Source: Propioniferax innocua | GTDB taxonomy: Bacteria; Actinomycetota; Actinomycetes; Propionibacteriales; Propionibacteriaceae | Direction of reading: 5' to 3' | Assembly (NCBI RefSeq): GCF_006716235.1 | Contig: NZ_VFOR01000001.1 | Location: forward strand, 248,001-312,000 | Length of the DNA: 64,000 nucleotides | Shown: positions 43,922-52,750 of the stretch, one piece after another | Layout: each line of letters begins with the position of its first letter | Numbering within the stretch: position 1 is the first letter of the stretch | Position numbers and translations under genes: made by a program | Notes under the pieces: model-generated | What the model was told of the DNA's origin: nothing | What the model saw: only the letters and a program-made list of their open reading frames with translations | Databases searched by the model: none

Positions 43922-45559
43922 TCACACACCGGCGGAGGGCAGCCCTCGCTTGGCGGAGCCGCTGGGTTTCCCGGTGCTTTCCGGATCCTTCGAGCTTTCT
44001 GAGCCCTTCGAGCCGTCCTCACCCGGCTCGTCCTTGCCCGGCTCGTCCTTGCCCGGCTCGTCCTTGCCCGGCTTGTCGCCGCCAGGCTTGTCCTCACCCG
44101 GCTTGTCGACGATCTCGAACTCGTACAAAACCTTCGCATCGTCCCGCAGGAGTGCGAACGTGTGTCGGCCGAGTTCCCAGGGGAAATCAGAGCCGACGGT
44201 GAAGGTGACGGTCCCGTCCGCGTTGGCGACGCCGGTCAGTTCCGTTTCGTTGCCCCAGTCCATCTGTCCGGGAGCAAGCACGACGTAGCGGAACTCCTCA
44301 CCCGGCTCGAGTCCGTAGATCGAAACATCGAGGGAGCCATCCGCAGAACCCGGCCCGGAGAGATCCAGCACGGGAGCCGGACGCGTCGGGGCGCCTTCCT
44401 CCCACGGCATGGGGACGTAAGGACGCAGACGCTCCTTGCCCGGCGTCACCGGGACGTCCACCGGATCATCCGCGGGATCCTGCAGCGGCACGTCCGGACC
44501 CCCCACTTCGCCATCGGGCCGAGGCCCGGGATTCACCACATCGGGCGCGGTCGGCTCCGGCGACGGGGCCGGCTGCTCGGTGTCGGGCTGCTTGTCCGCG
44601 TACTCGAAGTCGTAGAAGGCCTTCGCATCCTCCCGCAGCAGCGCGAAACTGTAGCGGCCGTCGACCCACGGGTGATCATTTGGCAGGGTCAGGGAGACCG
44701 TTCCGTCGGCATCCGCGACCCCGTTGAACTCGGCGTCGTCCAGCCAGTCCTGCTGGTCCGGATCGAGCACGAGGTAGTTGAACTCCTCACCCGGCTCGAG
44801 TCCGTAGATCGCCACCTCGACGGTTCCCTCAGCCCCGCCCGGACGGGACATGTCCAGAACCGGAGCCGGACGATCGGTCGGGGTCTCGGGGTCCCATGGA
44901 ATCGGTTCGTAGGGACGGAGACGCTCCATGCCGGGGGTCACCGGGACGTCCACCGGATCATCCGCGGGATCCTGCAGCGGCACGTCCGGACCCCCCAGTT
45001 CGCCATCGGGCCGAGGCCCGGGGTTCGACACTCCCGGATCCGTCTCATCGGTGTTCGCCTTCTTCTCGACGCCGGGCGTCTGCTCCTCACTCGGGGAAGG
45101 CTCGGCAGGGGTCGGGGCCTCGGACGGCTGGGCCGAGGTCGGAGCGTCACTCGGCGTCGGCTCGGTGGCGCTTGGTTCATCCGTGGGCTCGGCCGTCGGT
45201 TCGGGTTCCTGGGTCGGCTCAGCCGTCGGTTCGGGTTCCTGGGTCGGCTCAGCCGTCGGTTCGGGTTCCTGGGTCGGCTCAGCCTCCTGAGTCGGAGCGG
45301 CCTCCTGCGTCGGAGCGGCGTCCTGAGTCGGAGCGGCATCCTGCGTCGGAGCGGCATCCTGCGTCGGAGCGGCATCCTGAGTCGGTGCAGGTTCCTCGGC
45401 AGGTGCGGACTGTGTGGCGGTGGGTTCCTGGATCTGTGTGGGTTCCGGCTGTGGCGTCTCGGCGTTCGCCGGAACGGTCGTCGAAATCGCAGAGAAGGCC
45501 AGAGCGGCTCCCAAGGCGATTCCTGTGGCGGGCTTCAGTACAGAGGTGGGTCGAAGCAT
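43922..45559 (-). CDS. secreted repeat protein with Pro/Thr/Gln/Glu-rich stalk
   Basis: A 545-aa exported protein. Signal peptide residues 1-about 34 (KPATGIALGAALAFSAI...VPANA|ET). Residues about 35-165 are a low-complexity stalk (PTQDAA and PTQEPEPTAE repeats). Two copies of a module of about 125-145 aa follow, each with NPGPRPDGE, LQDPADDPVDVPVTPG, IYGLEPGEEF, a DGTV strand and FALLR.DAK..Y.FE. The tail is charged (KPGKDEPGK repeats) and ends RGLPSAGV: an LPxTG-like motif but no membrane anchor after it, so sortase attachment is unlikely. ATG at 45559 with AAGGGAA upstream. Cell-surface role inferred; family not recognised. Confidence 0.75.
   Translation of the reverse strand: MLRPTSVLKPATGIALGAALAFSAISTTVPANAETPQPEPTQIQEPTATQSAPAEEPAPTQDAAPTQDAAPTQDAAPTQDAAPTQEAAPTQEAEPTQEPEPTAEPTQEPEPTAEPTQEPEPTAEPTDEPSATEPTPSDAPTSAQPSEAPTPAEPSPSEEQTPGVEKKANTDETDPGVSNPGPRPDGELGGPDVPLQDPADDPVDVPVTPGMERLRPYEPIPWDPETPTDRPAPVLDMSRPGGAEGTVEVAIYGLEPGEEFNYLVLDPDQQDWLDDAEFNGVADADGTVSLTLPNDHPWVDGRYSFALLREDAKAFYDFEYADKQPDTEQPAPSPEPTAPDVVNPGPRPDGEVGGPDVPLQDPADDPVDVPVTPGKERLRPYVPMPWEEGAPTRPAPVLDLSGPGSADGSLDVSIYGLEPGEEFRYVVLAPGQMDWGNETELTGVANADGTVTFTVGSDFPWELGRHTFALLRDDAKVLYEFEIVDKPGEDKPGGDKPGKDEPGKDEPGKDEPGEDGSKGSESSKDPESTGKPSGSAKRGLPSAGV
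44445..45022 (-). repeat. 86-nt near-identical duplicated segment in the secreted-protein gene
   Basis: 44445-44530 and 44937-45022 differ at one base and are offset by exactly 492 nt (164 codons); they encode the VPLQDPADDPVDVPVT part of both modules. The rest of the modules is more diverged, suggesting recent gene conversion or strong local constraint. Confidence 0.8.
45190..45382 (-). repeat. 30-bp and 18-bp tandem repeats coding the stalk
   Basis: Three about 30-bp units (gggtcggctcagccgtcggt core, about 45190-45279) followed by about five 18-bp units (gtcggagcggcatcctgc core, about 45292-45382). Both lengths are multiples of three, so copy-number change alters stalk length without frameshift. 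Confidence 0.75.
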
Positions 45560-45674
45560 TGTGTTCCCTTCGCCTGGGGGCATCCCCCCGATGCCCCGGT
45601 GTTGGAAAGGTAACCCTCGTCCATCGCCCGATGCAGTCAACGGGAAAAAGACGTTACTCAACCGTGACGCCTGG

Positions 45675-46937
45675 TCAGCGGTGCTGCAGAGCGCTCCGGG
45701 ACAGGAGGCCGATGGGCACGAGCAGAGCCATCGAGATGATGGTCAACCAGCCGAACCCGAACGCGGCCATCACCGGTCCGGAGATACCAGCCCCGAAAGC
45801 GGCGAGAAGCCCGTTCAACGTATCGGACAGGCCTTGGGCTCGCGCACGGATCGGGGTGGGGGCTGTGGTTGAAAGCAACGCCGATCCGGCCACCATGCTC
45901 AGCGACCAACCGAGCCCCAGCCCGAACAGCCCGATGGTCAACAGCAGCCAGGAGTCCTGCCCGATCAGGCACACCAACAGCGATCCGAACGACACGCCAC
46001 TGCCCAGGAGCACCGTGCGTCCACGCCCGATGCGGTCGGCGAGGACACCCACCAGCGGCGAGAACGCGAACATCCCCAGCGTGTGCAGGCTGATAGTCAG
46101 TCCGATCGCTTCGAGCCCGTGATGGCCCTGGTGCATGAAAACAGCCGTCAACGTCATGACCACGACCATCACCATGTGGGCCAGAGCACACGAGATGACC
46201 GCGAAACGTGCCGCCGGAATGCTCCACACCTCGACGAGAGCATGACGCAGCGGAACGGTCTTCGGCTGTCTGTCGGCATGATCGGCGTCACGATGTTGGG
46301 CGATCTTCAGTGGATCGGGGCGCAGTCCGACGAACGCGATGACCGCCGCGATGAGCCCACCGGCTCCGGAGATGACGTAGAGCCCAGCCATCGGCGTCAG
46401 CCCCGTCATGGCCCCGATCCACCGGCCCGGAGCGGCGAGATTCGGACCGGCCACCACCCCGACCGTCGACATCCACATGATCAGCGACAGGTCACGCGTG
46501 CGGTGCTCCTCGGCGGCGAGATCCGCACCGGCAAAACGTGCCTGGAAACCTGTCGCGCTGCCGACGCTGAACACCAGCAGTCCTGCCAGGAGCAGCCAGA
46601 GGTCCTGACGCATGATCGCGGCGGTCTGCATCACTCCGCCGGCGGCTGCTGAGAGCCAGCCGAAACCCAATGCAGGGCGACGACCGAATCGCGTGGCCAG
46701 CGACGCCAGCGGAAGGCCACACAACGCAGCGCCCAACAGGGCCACGGTGCGCGTCAGACCTGCCACTCCTTCGGAGTCGGTCACCTCGTAGGCCACCACG
46801 GATCCGAATGACGAGGACACACCAACGGCCAGGCTTCCGAACACCTGCATCCCCGACAGCACACCGACGGTGCGTCGCTGCAGATGCTCCAATGCCCGGG
46901 TTTCCCATGATCGAGCCCCGGTCATCCTCGGCACCAC
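45675..46937 (-). CDS. MFS transporter, efflux type
   Basis: A 420-aa protein with about twelve hydrophobic segments and the facilitator signature LATRFGRRPALGFGWL after TM2, repeated as GVLADRIGRGRTVLLGSG between TM8 and TM9. Resembles drug or metabolite efflux permeases; substrate unknown. It begins 18 bp after nusB and is probably cotranscribed with efp-nusB. Start uncertain: GTG at 46937 or ATG at 46925. Confidence 0.8.
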   Translation of the reverse strand: MVPRMTGARSWETRALEHLQRRTVGVLSGMQVFGSLAVGVSSSFGSVVAYEVTDSEGVAGLTRTVALLGAALCGLPLASLATRFGRRPALGFGWLSAAAGGVMQTAAIMRQDLWLLLAGLLVFSVGSATGFQARFAGADLAAEEHRTRDLSLIMWMSTVGVVAGPNLAAPGRWIGAMTGLTPMAGLYVISGAGGLIAAVIAFVGLRPDPLKIAQHRDADHADRQPKTVPLRHALVEVWSIPAARFAVISCALAHMVMVVVMTLTAVFMHQGHHGLEAIGLTISLHTLGMFAFSPLVGVLADRIGRGRTVLLGSGVSFGSLLVCLIGQDSWLLLTIGLFGLGLGWSLSMVAGSALLSTTAPTPIRARAQGLSDTLNGLLAAFGAGISGPVMAAFGFGWLTIISMALLVPIGLLSRSALQHR

Positions 46938-46955
46938 CTTTCCAGTGGTCCACTC

Positions 46956-47522
46956 TCAGTCTTCGGGCGTGTGTGCTGCTTCCTCCGCCGCCTCATCAGC
47001 GACACCGTTCGGGTCCGACGCGGCCCCGGCCGCCTCGACATCGGGCCGTTCCACAACAGCGATGCGCCCCAGGACGCCGTTGAGGAATCCTGCCGAATCA
47101 TCGGTCGAGAACGTCTCGGCCAGTGCGACGGCCTCGTTGATGACCACCGCTGTGGGGGTGCCGACGAACCACATCTCCGCCACCGCCATGCGGGTGAGAC
47201 AGCGATCCACCCGCGGCATGCGCATCAGCGACCAGCGGCCGGTCAGGTTGTCTTCGATCGCGGCATCGATCGTCTCGGCGTGATCGATCACGGCTGCGAC
47301 GATGTCATGGCCGAGTTCGCGCAGCGGCGGACGCTCGGCATCAGCCACGTCGGCGGCCAACCGGGTAGCGAGCGATTCATCGAGCAGCTCGGCCTCGAAG
47401 AGCAGATCAAGCGCCTGTTTGCGCGCCTTGCGCTGGGTCGACATTGGCGCCGGGGGCTTCTGCCCGGGCGCCGGACCCACGAGTTTCAGTTCACCCGGCT
47501 CTGGATTGCGGAGTTCGCCCAT
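46956..47522 (-). CDS. nusB: transcription antitermination factor NusB
   Basis: Binds boxA RNA with NusE (S10) in rRNA antitermination. The 188-aa protein has an about 26-residue Pro-rich N-terminal extension, then the NusB core: STQRKARKQALDLLFEAEL, DNLTGRWSLMRMPRVDRCLTRMAVAEM and TAVVINEAVALAETFSTDDSAGFLNGVLGRI, and an acidic tail. The ATG at 47522 overlaps the efp stop (ATGA); an internal ATG before STQRK would give a more standard length. Confidence 0.93.
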   Translation of the reverse strand: MGELRNPEPGELKLVGPAPGQKPPAPMSTQRKARKQALDLLFEAELLDESLATRLAADVADAERPPLRELGHDIVAAVIDHAETIDAAIEDNLTGRWSLMRMPRVDRCLTRMAVAEMWFVGTPTAVVINEAVALAETFSTDDSAGFLNGVLGRIAVVERPDVEAAGAASDPNGVADEAAEEAAHTPED

Positions 47523-48085
47523 CAGTTGTTGACGCGCCCGAGGTACTCCCCGGTCCGGGTGTCGACCCGGACGAGTTCACCCTGCTCGATGAACAGCGGG
47601 ACCTGGACCTCCTTGCCGGTCTGCAGCGTGGCTGGCTTGGTGCCACCGGTGGAGCGGTCACCCTGAAGACCAGGCTCGGTGTAGGTGATCTCGAGCTCCA
47701 CCGAGGCGGGCATCTCGATGAACAGGGGGTTCTCCTCATGCAGGGCCACCTGAGCGGTCTGCTCCTCGAGGAGGTAGTCCTTCGCCTCTCCGACGACATC
47801 GTCGGGAATGGTGATCTGGTCGTAGGTCGTGGTGTCCATGAACACGAACCCCGAACCGTCGTGGTACAGGTACTGCATGTCGCGACGATCGACGTTGGCG
47901 GTGTCGACCTTGGTGTCGGAGTTGAACGTCTTGTCGACGATCTTCCCGGTCAGGACATTCTTGAGCTTGGAGCGGACGACGGTGTTGCCCTTGCCCGGCT
48001 TGTGGTGCTGAAACCACAACACCTGCCACAACTGTCCGTCGAGGTCGAGGACCATGCCGTTCTTCAGATCGTTCGTGGAAGCCAC
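47522..48085 (-). CDS. efp: translation elongation factor P
   Basis: Relieves ribosome stalling at polyproline. The 187-aa protein has the N-terminal KOW-like domain with the tip loop [17 protein letters not shown] (modifiable Lys in PGKG), then two OB domains ending GEYLGRVNN. The GTG at 48085 ([10 protein letters not shown]) with AAAGG upstream gives the normal length. The abundance of polyproline in nearby proteins fits a need for EF-P. Confidence 0.95.
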   Translation of the reverse strand: MASTNDLKNGMVLDLDGQLWQVLWFQHHKPGKGNTVVRSKLKNVLTGKIVDKTFNSDTKVDTANVDRRDMQYLYHDGSGFVFMDTTTYDQITIPDDVVGEAKDYLLEEQTAQVALHEENPLFIEMPASVELEITYTEPGLQGDRSTGGTKPATLQTGKEVQVPLFIEQGELVRVDTRTGEYLGRVNN

Positions 48086-48250
48086 CGAACCAAGCCTTTC
48101 TTCACAGGACGCAAGAGCCCCCACAGCATAGCCTCTCGAGACGGGGTGTGGCCGCACCATCCCGCCTTCACGAAGAATCTTCCCCACGTGATGCACGAAC
48201 GGTGAGATGCACAGTGGGCATGGGGGCATCGACTTGTACCGTCGTTGTCC

Positions 48251-49549
48251 ATGCGTCCCCGCCCCGAGAGTCCCCATCCCGAGAGTCCCCGCCCCGAGAG
48301 TCCCCATCCCGAGAGCTCGCGTCCAGAAGTGAGTGCCCATCCAGAACTCATCCGGCGCATGCGTCGTTTCGAGAACACGATCTTCGACGAGATGACCGAG
48401 CTCGCCACACGGCACGGTGCCATCAGTCTCGGTCAGGGTTTCCCCGACGATTCCGGGCCCGCCGAGGTTCTGGACGCGGCGGTCGCCGCCATCGGGCGGG
48501 GTGACAACCAGTACGCACCGGGCCGTGGCCTTCCCTCGCTGCGCGAAGCCATCGCCGAGCATCAACGCTCCTGGTACGGCCTCGACCTGGACCCCGACAC
48601 CGAGGTGATGGTTTCCGCAGGCGCGACCGAGGCCATGACCGCAGCCATTCTGGCGCTGGTGGAACCCGGCGATGAGGTGATCGCCTTCGAGCCCACCTAC
48701 GACTGTTACGACGGCGCGGTCACCATGGCGAACGGTGTGCTGCGTCCGGTGCGCCTGTCCGCCCCGGAGTACCGTTTCGACGCCGCTCGTCTGCGTGCTG
48801 CGATCACCGAACGGACCCGGTTCCTCATCCTCAATTCACCGCACAACCCGACCGGTCACGTGTTCGACGATCAGGAGCTCGCCGAGCTGGCCGACGTGGT
48901 GATCGAACATGACCTGTTCGTCCTGACCGACGAGGTCTACGAACATCTCGTGTTCGACGGCCACACGCACACGCCCCTGTCCACACTCCCCGGCATGGCC
49001 GACCGCACCCTGACGATCTCATCGGCCGGCAAGACGTTCTCGGTCACGGGATGGAAGATCGGTTGGCTCACCGGCCCGGCGGACGTGATCACCGCCGTGG
49101 GCCGCACCAAACAGAACATGACCTTCACCAACGGGACGCCATTCCAGCACGGGGTCGCAGCCGGGCTGGCCCTCCCCCACGAACGCATCGAAGCCATCGG
49201 CCACACCTTCCAGGAGCGTCGGGATCTACTGGCCGACGGACTCACCTCGCTCGGCTTCGACGTCCACCCGGCGCAGGGCACCTACTTCGTCACCGCCGAC
49301 ATCGGTGGCGTCCTCGACGATGCCGGGCGATCAGAATGGGACGGGATGGAGTTCTGCCGACGCCTGCCCGAACTCGTGGGCGTCGGCGCGATCCCGGCCC
49401 AGGTGTTCTACGCCGACCCCGACGATCCCGCCGACCCACGTGTGCGCCATCTGGTGCGCTTCACCTGTTCCAAATCCGCCCGCACGATCACCACCGGACT
49501 CGAGCGCCTCGCCGGGCTTCGGGATGCCATTCGAAGGAGCACGACATGA
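48251..49549 (+). CDS. PLP-dependent aminotransferase class I/II
   Basis: A 432-aa aminotransferase of the kynurenine/methionine aminotransferase-like type (YbdL/DapC-like). Core features: [55 protein letters not shown] and the PLP lysine in [16 protein letters not shown]. The first about 30 residues are a repetitive [10 protein letters not shown] tract encoded by a 15-bp tandem repeat, absent from relatives. A TACCGT hexamer ends 8 nt before the ATG at 48251. Overlaps the downstream trans-sulfuration gene by 4 bp, hinting at a joint sulfur-amino-acid role. Confidence 0.88.
   Translation: MRPRPESPHPESPRPESPHPESSRPEVSAHPELIRRMRRFENTIFDEMTELATRHGAISLGQGFPDDSGPAEVLDAAVAAIGRGDNQYAPGRGLPSLREAIAEHQRSWYGLDLDPDTEVMVSAGATEAMTAAILALVEPGDEVIAFEPTYDCYDGAVTMANGVLRPVRLSAPEYRFDAARLRAAITERTRFLILNSPHNPTGHVFDDQELAELADVVIEHDLFVLTDEVYEHLVFDGHTHTPLSTLPGMADRTLTISSAGKTFSVTGWKIGWLTGPADVITAVGRTKQNMTFTNGTPFQHGVAAGLALPHERIEAIGHTFQERRDLLADGLTSLGFDVHPAQGTYFVTADIGGVLDDAGRSEWDGMEFCRRLPELVGVGAIPAQVFYADPDDPADPRVRHLVRFTCSKSARTITTGLERLAGLRDAIRRSTT
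48261..48320 (+). repeat. 15-bp tandem repeat, four copies
   Basis: Units of GCCCCGAGAGTCCCC and ATCCCGAGAGTCCCC alternate from 48261 to 48320 (last copy degenerate). They encode alternating [10 protein letters not shown] at the aminotransferase N-terminus, in frame, so copy changes keep the frame. Confidence 0.85.
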
Positions 49550-50706
49550 CCAGCGGAACACCACACACCCGCGCCCATCGCGCCGGGGTCGAATCCGACC
49601 CGCTGGGTTCGGTCATGCCTCCTCTGCACCTGTCGGCCAACTACGCCTTCCGTGGTCTGGGCGAGCCGGGCCCCTACGACTACGCACGGGCCAGCAACCC
49701 CACCCGTGATGTGCTGGCCGAGGCGATGACCACCCTCGAGGGTGGCGCTGGGGCGGTCATCACCGGATCGGGCCTCGGGGCCATCAGCACCATCGCGCAC
49801 ACACTGGTGGGACCCGATGACACCGTCGTCATCCCCCACGACGCCTACGGTGGCACCTGGCGTCTGTTCGACCAGCTCTCCCGACGTGGACACCTGCGTC
49901 TGGTCACGTGCGACCTCACCGACCTCGACGCCACCGCCGCGTGTTTCGACGCGGAACCGCCGCAACTGGTGTTCGCCGAAACCCCGTCGAATCCCCTGCT
50001 TCGAATCACCGACCTCAGGGCGTTGAGCGATCTGGCCCACCGCCATGGGGCGACCGTGGTGGCCGACAACACGTTCTGCTCACCGGTCTTCCAGCGACCG
50101 CTCGAACATGGCTGCGATCTCGTGGTCCATTCGACGACGAAATACGTGAACGGTCATTCCGATGTCCTCGGCGGCGCCGTGGTGGCCAAGGACGTCGCAA
50201 CCGCCGAGGATCTCGCCTTCATGGCCAACACCCTCGGCCACACCGCAGGCTCCTTCGATGCCTGGATGACCATGCGCGGACTGAGGACGCTGCGGCCGCG
50301 GATGCGTCAGCACGAGAGCAACGCCCTGGCCGTGGTCGAGGCTCTGACCGGGCATCCCGCCGTGGAACAGGTGTGGCACCCTTCGCTGCCCGACCATCCC
50401 GGGCACGAGATCGCCCGCCGCCAGCAGGAGGGCTTCGGCGCGATGGTCAGCTTCGACCTCGGTACTCGCGAAGCGGCCGGGGCCTGCGTCGAGAAGCTGC
50501 AGTTCGTCAGCCTCGCCGAATCCCTGGGTGGCACCGAGTCGCTCATCGCCCACCCGGTCTCGATGACCCACGGCGCGATGACGCCGGAGGCCCAGGCAGC
50601 AGCAGGTCTCACACCCGGCCTGCTGCGGATGTCGGTGGGTCTGGAGGACGCCGATGATCTGGTCGCCGATCTGACCGCCGGGCTGGATCGCGCCACGCGC
50701 GTGTGA
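49546..50706 (+). CDS. trans-sulfuration PLP enzyme (cystathionine gamma-synthase/lyase type)
   Basis: A 386-aa Cys/Met-metabolism PLP enzyme. It shows YDYARASNPTRDVLAEAMTTLEGG, GSGLGAISTIAHTL, ADNTFCSPVFQRPLEHG, the PLP lysine in HSTTKYVNGHSDVLGG and SLGGTESLIAHPVSMTHG. The Ala/Gly pattern does not separate cystathionine gamma-synthase from gamma-lyase or O-acetylhomoserine lyase; gamma-synthase (MetB) is my first guess. ATG at 49546 follows AAGGAG and overlaps the aminotransferase stop (ATGA). It ends 102 bp before the iron-uptake operon. Confidence 0.85.
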   Translation: MTSGTPHTRAHRAGVESDPLGSVMPPLHLSANYAFRGLGEPGPYDYARASNPTRDVLAEAMTTLEGGAGAVITGSGLGAISTIAHTLVGPDDTVVIPHDAYGGTWRLFDQLSRRGHLRLVTCDLTDLDATAACFDAEPPQLVFAETPSNPLLRITDLRALSDLAHRHGATVVADNTFCSPVFQRPLEHGCDLVVHSTTKYVNGHSDVLGGAVVAKDVATAEDLAFMANTLGHTAGSFDAWMTMRGLRTLRPRMRQHESNALAVVEALTGHPAVEQVWHPSLPDHPGHEIARRQQEGFGAMVSFDLGTREAAGACVEKLQFVSLAESLGGTESLIAHPVSMTHGAMTPEAQAAAGLTPGLLRMSVGLEDADDLVADLTAGLDRATRV

Positions 50707-50733
50707 CGGAAATCACTGTCACTACGGGAATTC

Positions 50734-50752
50734 TTAGGTTAGGCAACCCTTG
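50734..50752 (+). promoter_or_regulatory. DtxR/IdeR-type iron box 1
   Basis: TTAGGTTAGGCAACCCTTG matches most positions of the 19-bp actinobacterial iron-box consensus TTAGGTTAGSCTAACCTAA; the left half is perfect. Confidence 0.8.
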
Positions 50753-50767
50753 CGTGTGGCGTGGGGG

Positions 50768-50786
50768 TGAGGTTAGGTTAACCTTT
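50768..50786 (+). promoter_or_regulatory. DtxR/IdeR-type iron box 2
   Basis: TGAGGTTAGGTTAACCTTT, second iron-box-like site, 15 bp after the first and 22 bp before the substrate-binding protein start. Two sites in tandem predict tight repression under iron sufficiency. Confidence 0.8.
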
Positions 50787-50808
50787 CAAGACGATGGGAA
50801 GGTAACCA

Positions 50809-51750
50809 ATGAAGCGAACCCTTGGCCTGGTGGCCACGATCATGGCACTGCTGCTCGGCCTGTCCGGTTGCGGCTCCAACGGCGCGTCCGGCGGTGAGAC
50901 CGGCAGCGGCAAGATCACCGTGCAGGACTCACATGGTGAGGTGTCCCTCGACAAGGTGCCCGAGCGCATCGTGGTGATGGACTTCGGCGCACTGGACACC
51001 CTGAAGGCCCTCGGCATGGGCGATCGGGTCGTCGGCATCCCCCAGGGCGGCACCGTTCCCCCGCATCTCGAGGAGTTCGCCGGCGAAGGCGTCGAGAACG
51101 TCGGTTCGCCCAAGGAGCCCGATATGGAGGCCATCAACCGCGCCAAGCCCGATCTGGTCGTGGTCGGTGGGCGTCAGGCCGACTTCTACGAGGACATCAA
51201 CAAGGTCTTCCCCACCCTCGATGTCTCGTATGACAAGGGCATGGACGCCATCGAGGCCACCGAGTATCAGGCCGACCTGCTCGGCCAGGCCACCGGGACC
51301 AGCGAGGTCGCCGACCAGAAGGTGGAGGCCATGAAGGACGACGCCGAGAAGAAGGAGGACGTGCTCGAAGACCAGACCGCCCTCGTGGTGATGACCACCG
51401 GCGGCAAGGTCTCCCTCCACGGTGAGGAGTCGCGCTTCGGGCTGGTCCACAGCCTCTTGGGCGCCGAGCCCGCAGTGGAGAACATCTCCACCGACAAGCA
51501 CGGCCAGCCCGCATCGTTCGAGGCCCTGGCCAAGGCCGATCCCGACATCATGTTCGTCGTCGACCGCGACTCGGTGGTCAGCGGTGGTGGTGAGAACGCC
51601 GAGGTGCTCCTCGACAACGATCTGGTCAACGGCACCAAGGCGGCCAAGAACGACAAGATGGTCTACCTCGACGCCTCGCGGTGGTACCTGACCGCCACCG
51701 GGCTCGAGAACGTCCCGGCCATGCTCGACCAGGCGAGCAGCGTGGCCTGA
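50809..51750 (+). CDS. iron-siderophore ABC transporter, substrate-binding lipoprotein
   Basis: A 313-aa extracytoplasmic receptor of the FatB/CeuE-like class. Lipobox LGLSGCGS gives a lipidated Cys near residue 22. The mature part has VSLDKVPERIVVMDFGALDTLKALGM, a rigid connecting helix, and ENISTDKHGQPASFEALAKADPDIMFVVDRD. The resemblance is to catecholate-siderophore receptors, but the ligand is not determined. It leads a four-gene operon controlled by two iron boxes; GGGAAGG lies upstream of its ATG. No siderophore synthesis gene is in the window. Confidence 0.9.
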   Translation: MKRTLGLVATIMALLLGLSGCGSNGASGGETGSGKITVQDSHGEVSLDKVPERIVVMDFGALDTLKALGMGDRVVGIPQGGTVPPHLEEFAGEGVENVGSPKEPDMEAINRAKPDLVVVGGRQADFYEDINKVFPTLDVSYDKGMDAIEATEYQADLLGQATGTSEVADQKVEAMKDDAEKKEDVLEDQTALVVMTTGGKVSLHGEESRFGLVHSLLGAEPAVENISTDKHGQPASFEALAKADPDIMFVVDRDSVVSGGGENAEVLLDNDLVNGTKAAKNDKMVYLDASRWYLTATGLENVPAMLDQASSVA

Positions 51751-51751
51751 C

Positions 51752-52750
51752 ATGTCGCTGCTCGAGCTGCGTCAGCCCCTGCTCTCGGCCGCCCCCGCGG
51801 CGGCCGAGAGCAGGCGCGAGCCCCGCGCCCGACGCCTCTTCCCCGCGGCCATGATCACCCTCGTGGTGGTGTTGGTCGCCCTCAGCCTCAACGTCGGCGC
51901 GGCCGATCTCACCCTGGATGTGCTGTTCACCTCGCGCATCCCCAGGACCCTCGCGGTCCTCCTCGCCGGTGCCGCGATGGCCATCGGCGGACTGCTCATG
52001 CAGCTCCTGGTGCGCAACCGGTTCGTCGAGCCTGCCACGGTCGGCACCACCGAGTCGGCCGGAGTCGGCCTGCTCGCGGTGACCATCCTGACGCCGGGCA
52101 TGCCCATCGCCGGCAAGATGGCCGTCGCGATCATCACCGCCCTGTTGGGCACCTTCGCGTTCCTGCGCATCCTACGAGCCGTGCCACCGCGATCGTCGCT
52201 CATCGTGGTCCCCCTGGTCGGCATCATGTTCTCCGGTGTGATCGCGTCGATGACGACGTTCGTGGCCTACCGCACCGACATGCTCGCCACCCTCCAGGTG
52301 TGGATGACCGGCGATTTCTCCGGTGTCATCCGCGGCCGGTTCGAGCTGCTGTGGATCGTCGCCGGGGTTCTCGTGGTCACCTACCTCGTCGCGGACCGCT
52401 TCACCGTCGCCGCCCTGGGTCGGGAGCACGCCATCGGGCTCGGCCTCGACTACCGGCGCGTCGTCGCGCTCGGCATGGCTCTGGTCGCCGTCACCAGTGC
52501 GGTGTGTGTCGTGGTCGTCGGTGCTCTGCCCTTCCTCGGTCTGGTGGTGCCCAATCTCGTCTCGATGATCATGGGCGACAACCTGCGTCGCTCACTGCCG
52601 GTCGTGGCCCTCAGCGGTTCGGCCTTCGTGCTCGTGTGCGACCTGCTCGCCCGCACGATCAACCACCCCTTCGAGGTTCCGGTCGGTGTCGTCGTCGGCG
52701 TCATCGGTGGCATCGTCTTCCTGGTGATGCTGCTGCGTCAGCGCCGATGA
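51752..52750 (+). CDS. iron-siderophore ABC transporter permease (FecCD family) 1
   Basis: A 332-aa membrane permease with about nine hydrophobic segments and the family motifs SRIPRTLAVLLAGAAMAIGGLLMQLLVRN (in part), PATVGTTESAGVGLL and GALPFLGLVVPNLVSMIMG, the latter containing the coupling Gly. Starts 1 bp after the binding-protein stop and overlaps permease 2 by 4 bp; the two probably form a heterodimer. Confidence 0.92.
   Translation: MSLLELRQPLLSAAPAAAESRREPRARRLFPAAMITLVVVLVALSLNVGAADLTLDVLFTSRIPRTLAVLLAGAAMAIGGLLMQLLVRNRFVEPATVGTTESAGVGLLAVTILTPGMPIAGKMAVAIITALLGTFAFLRILRAVPPRSSLIVVPLVGIMFSGVIASMTTFVAYRTDMLATLQVWMTGDFSGVIRGRFELLWIVAGVLVVTYLVADRFTVAALGREHAIGLGLDYRRVVALGMALVAVTSAVCVVVVGALPFLGLVVPNLVSMIMGDNLRRSLPVVALSGSAFVLVCDLLARTINHPFEVPVGVVVGVIGGIVFLVMLLRQRR

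Noticed and set aside
45190-45382. CRISPR array
   Set aside because: Short repeats are contiguous, in frame and lie in a coding region; no spacers or cas genes.
49051-49545. N-terminal extension of the trans-sulfuration enzyme
   Set aside because: Lies in another frame of the aminotransferase; the ATG at 49546 has AAGGAG and the family start.
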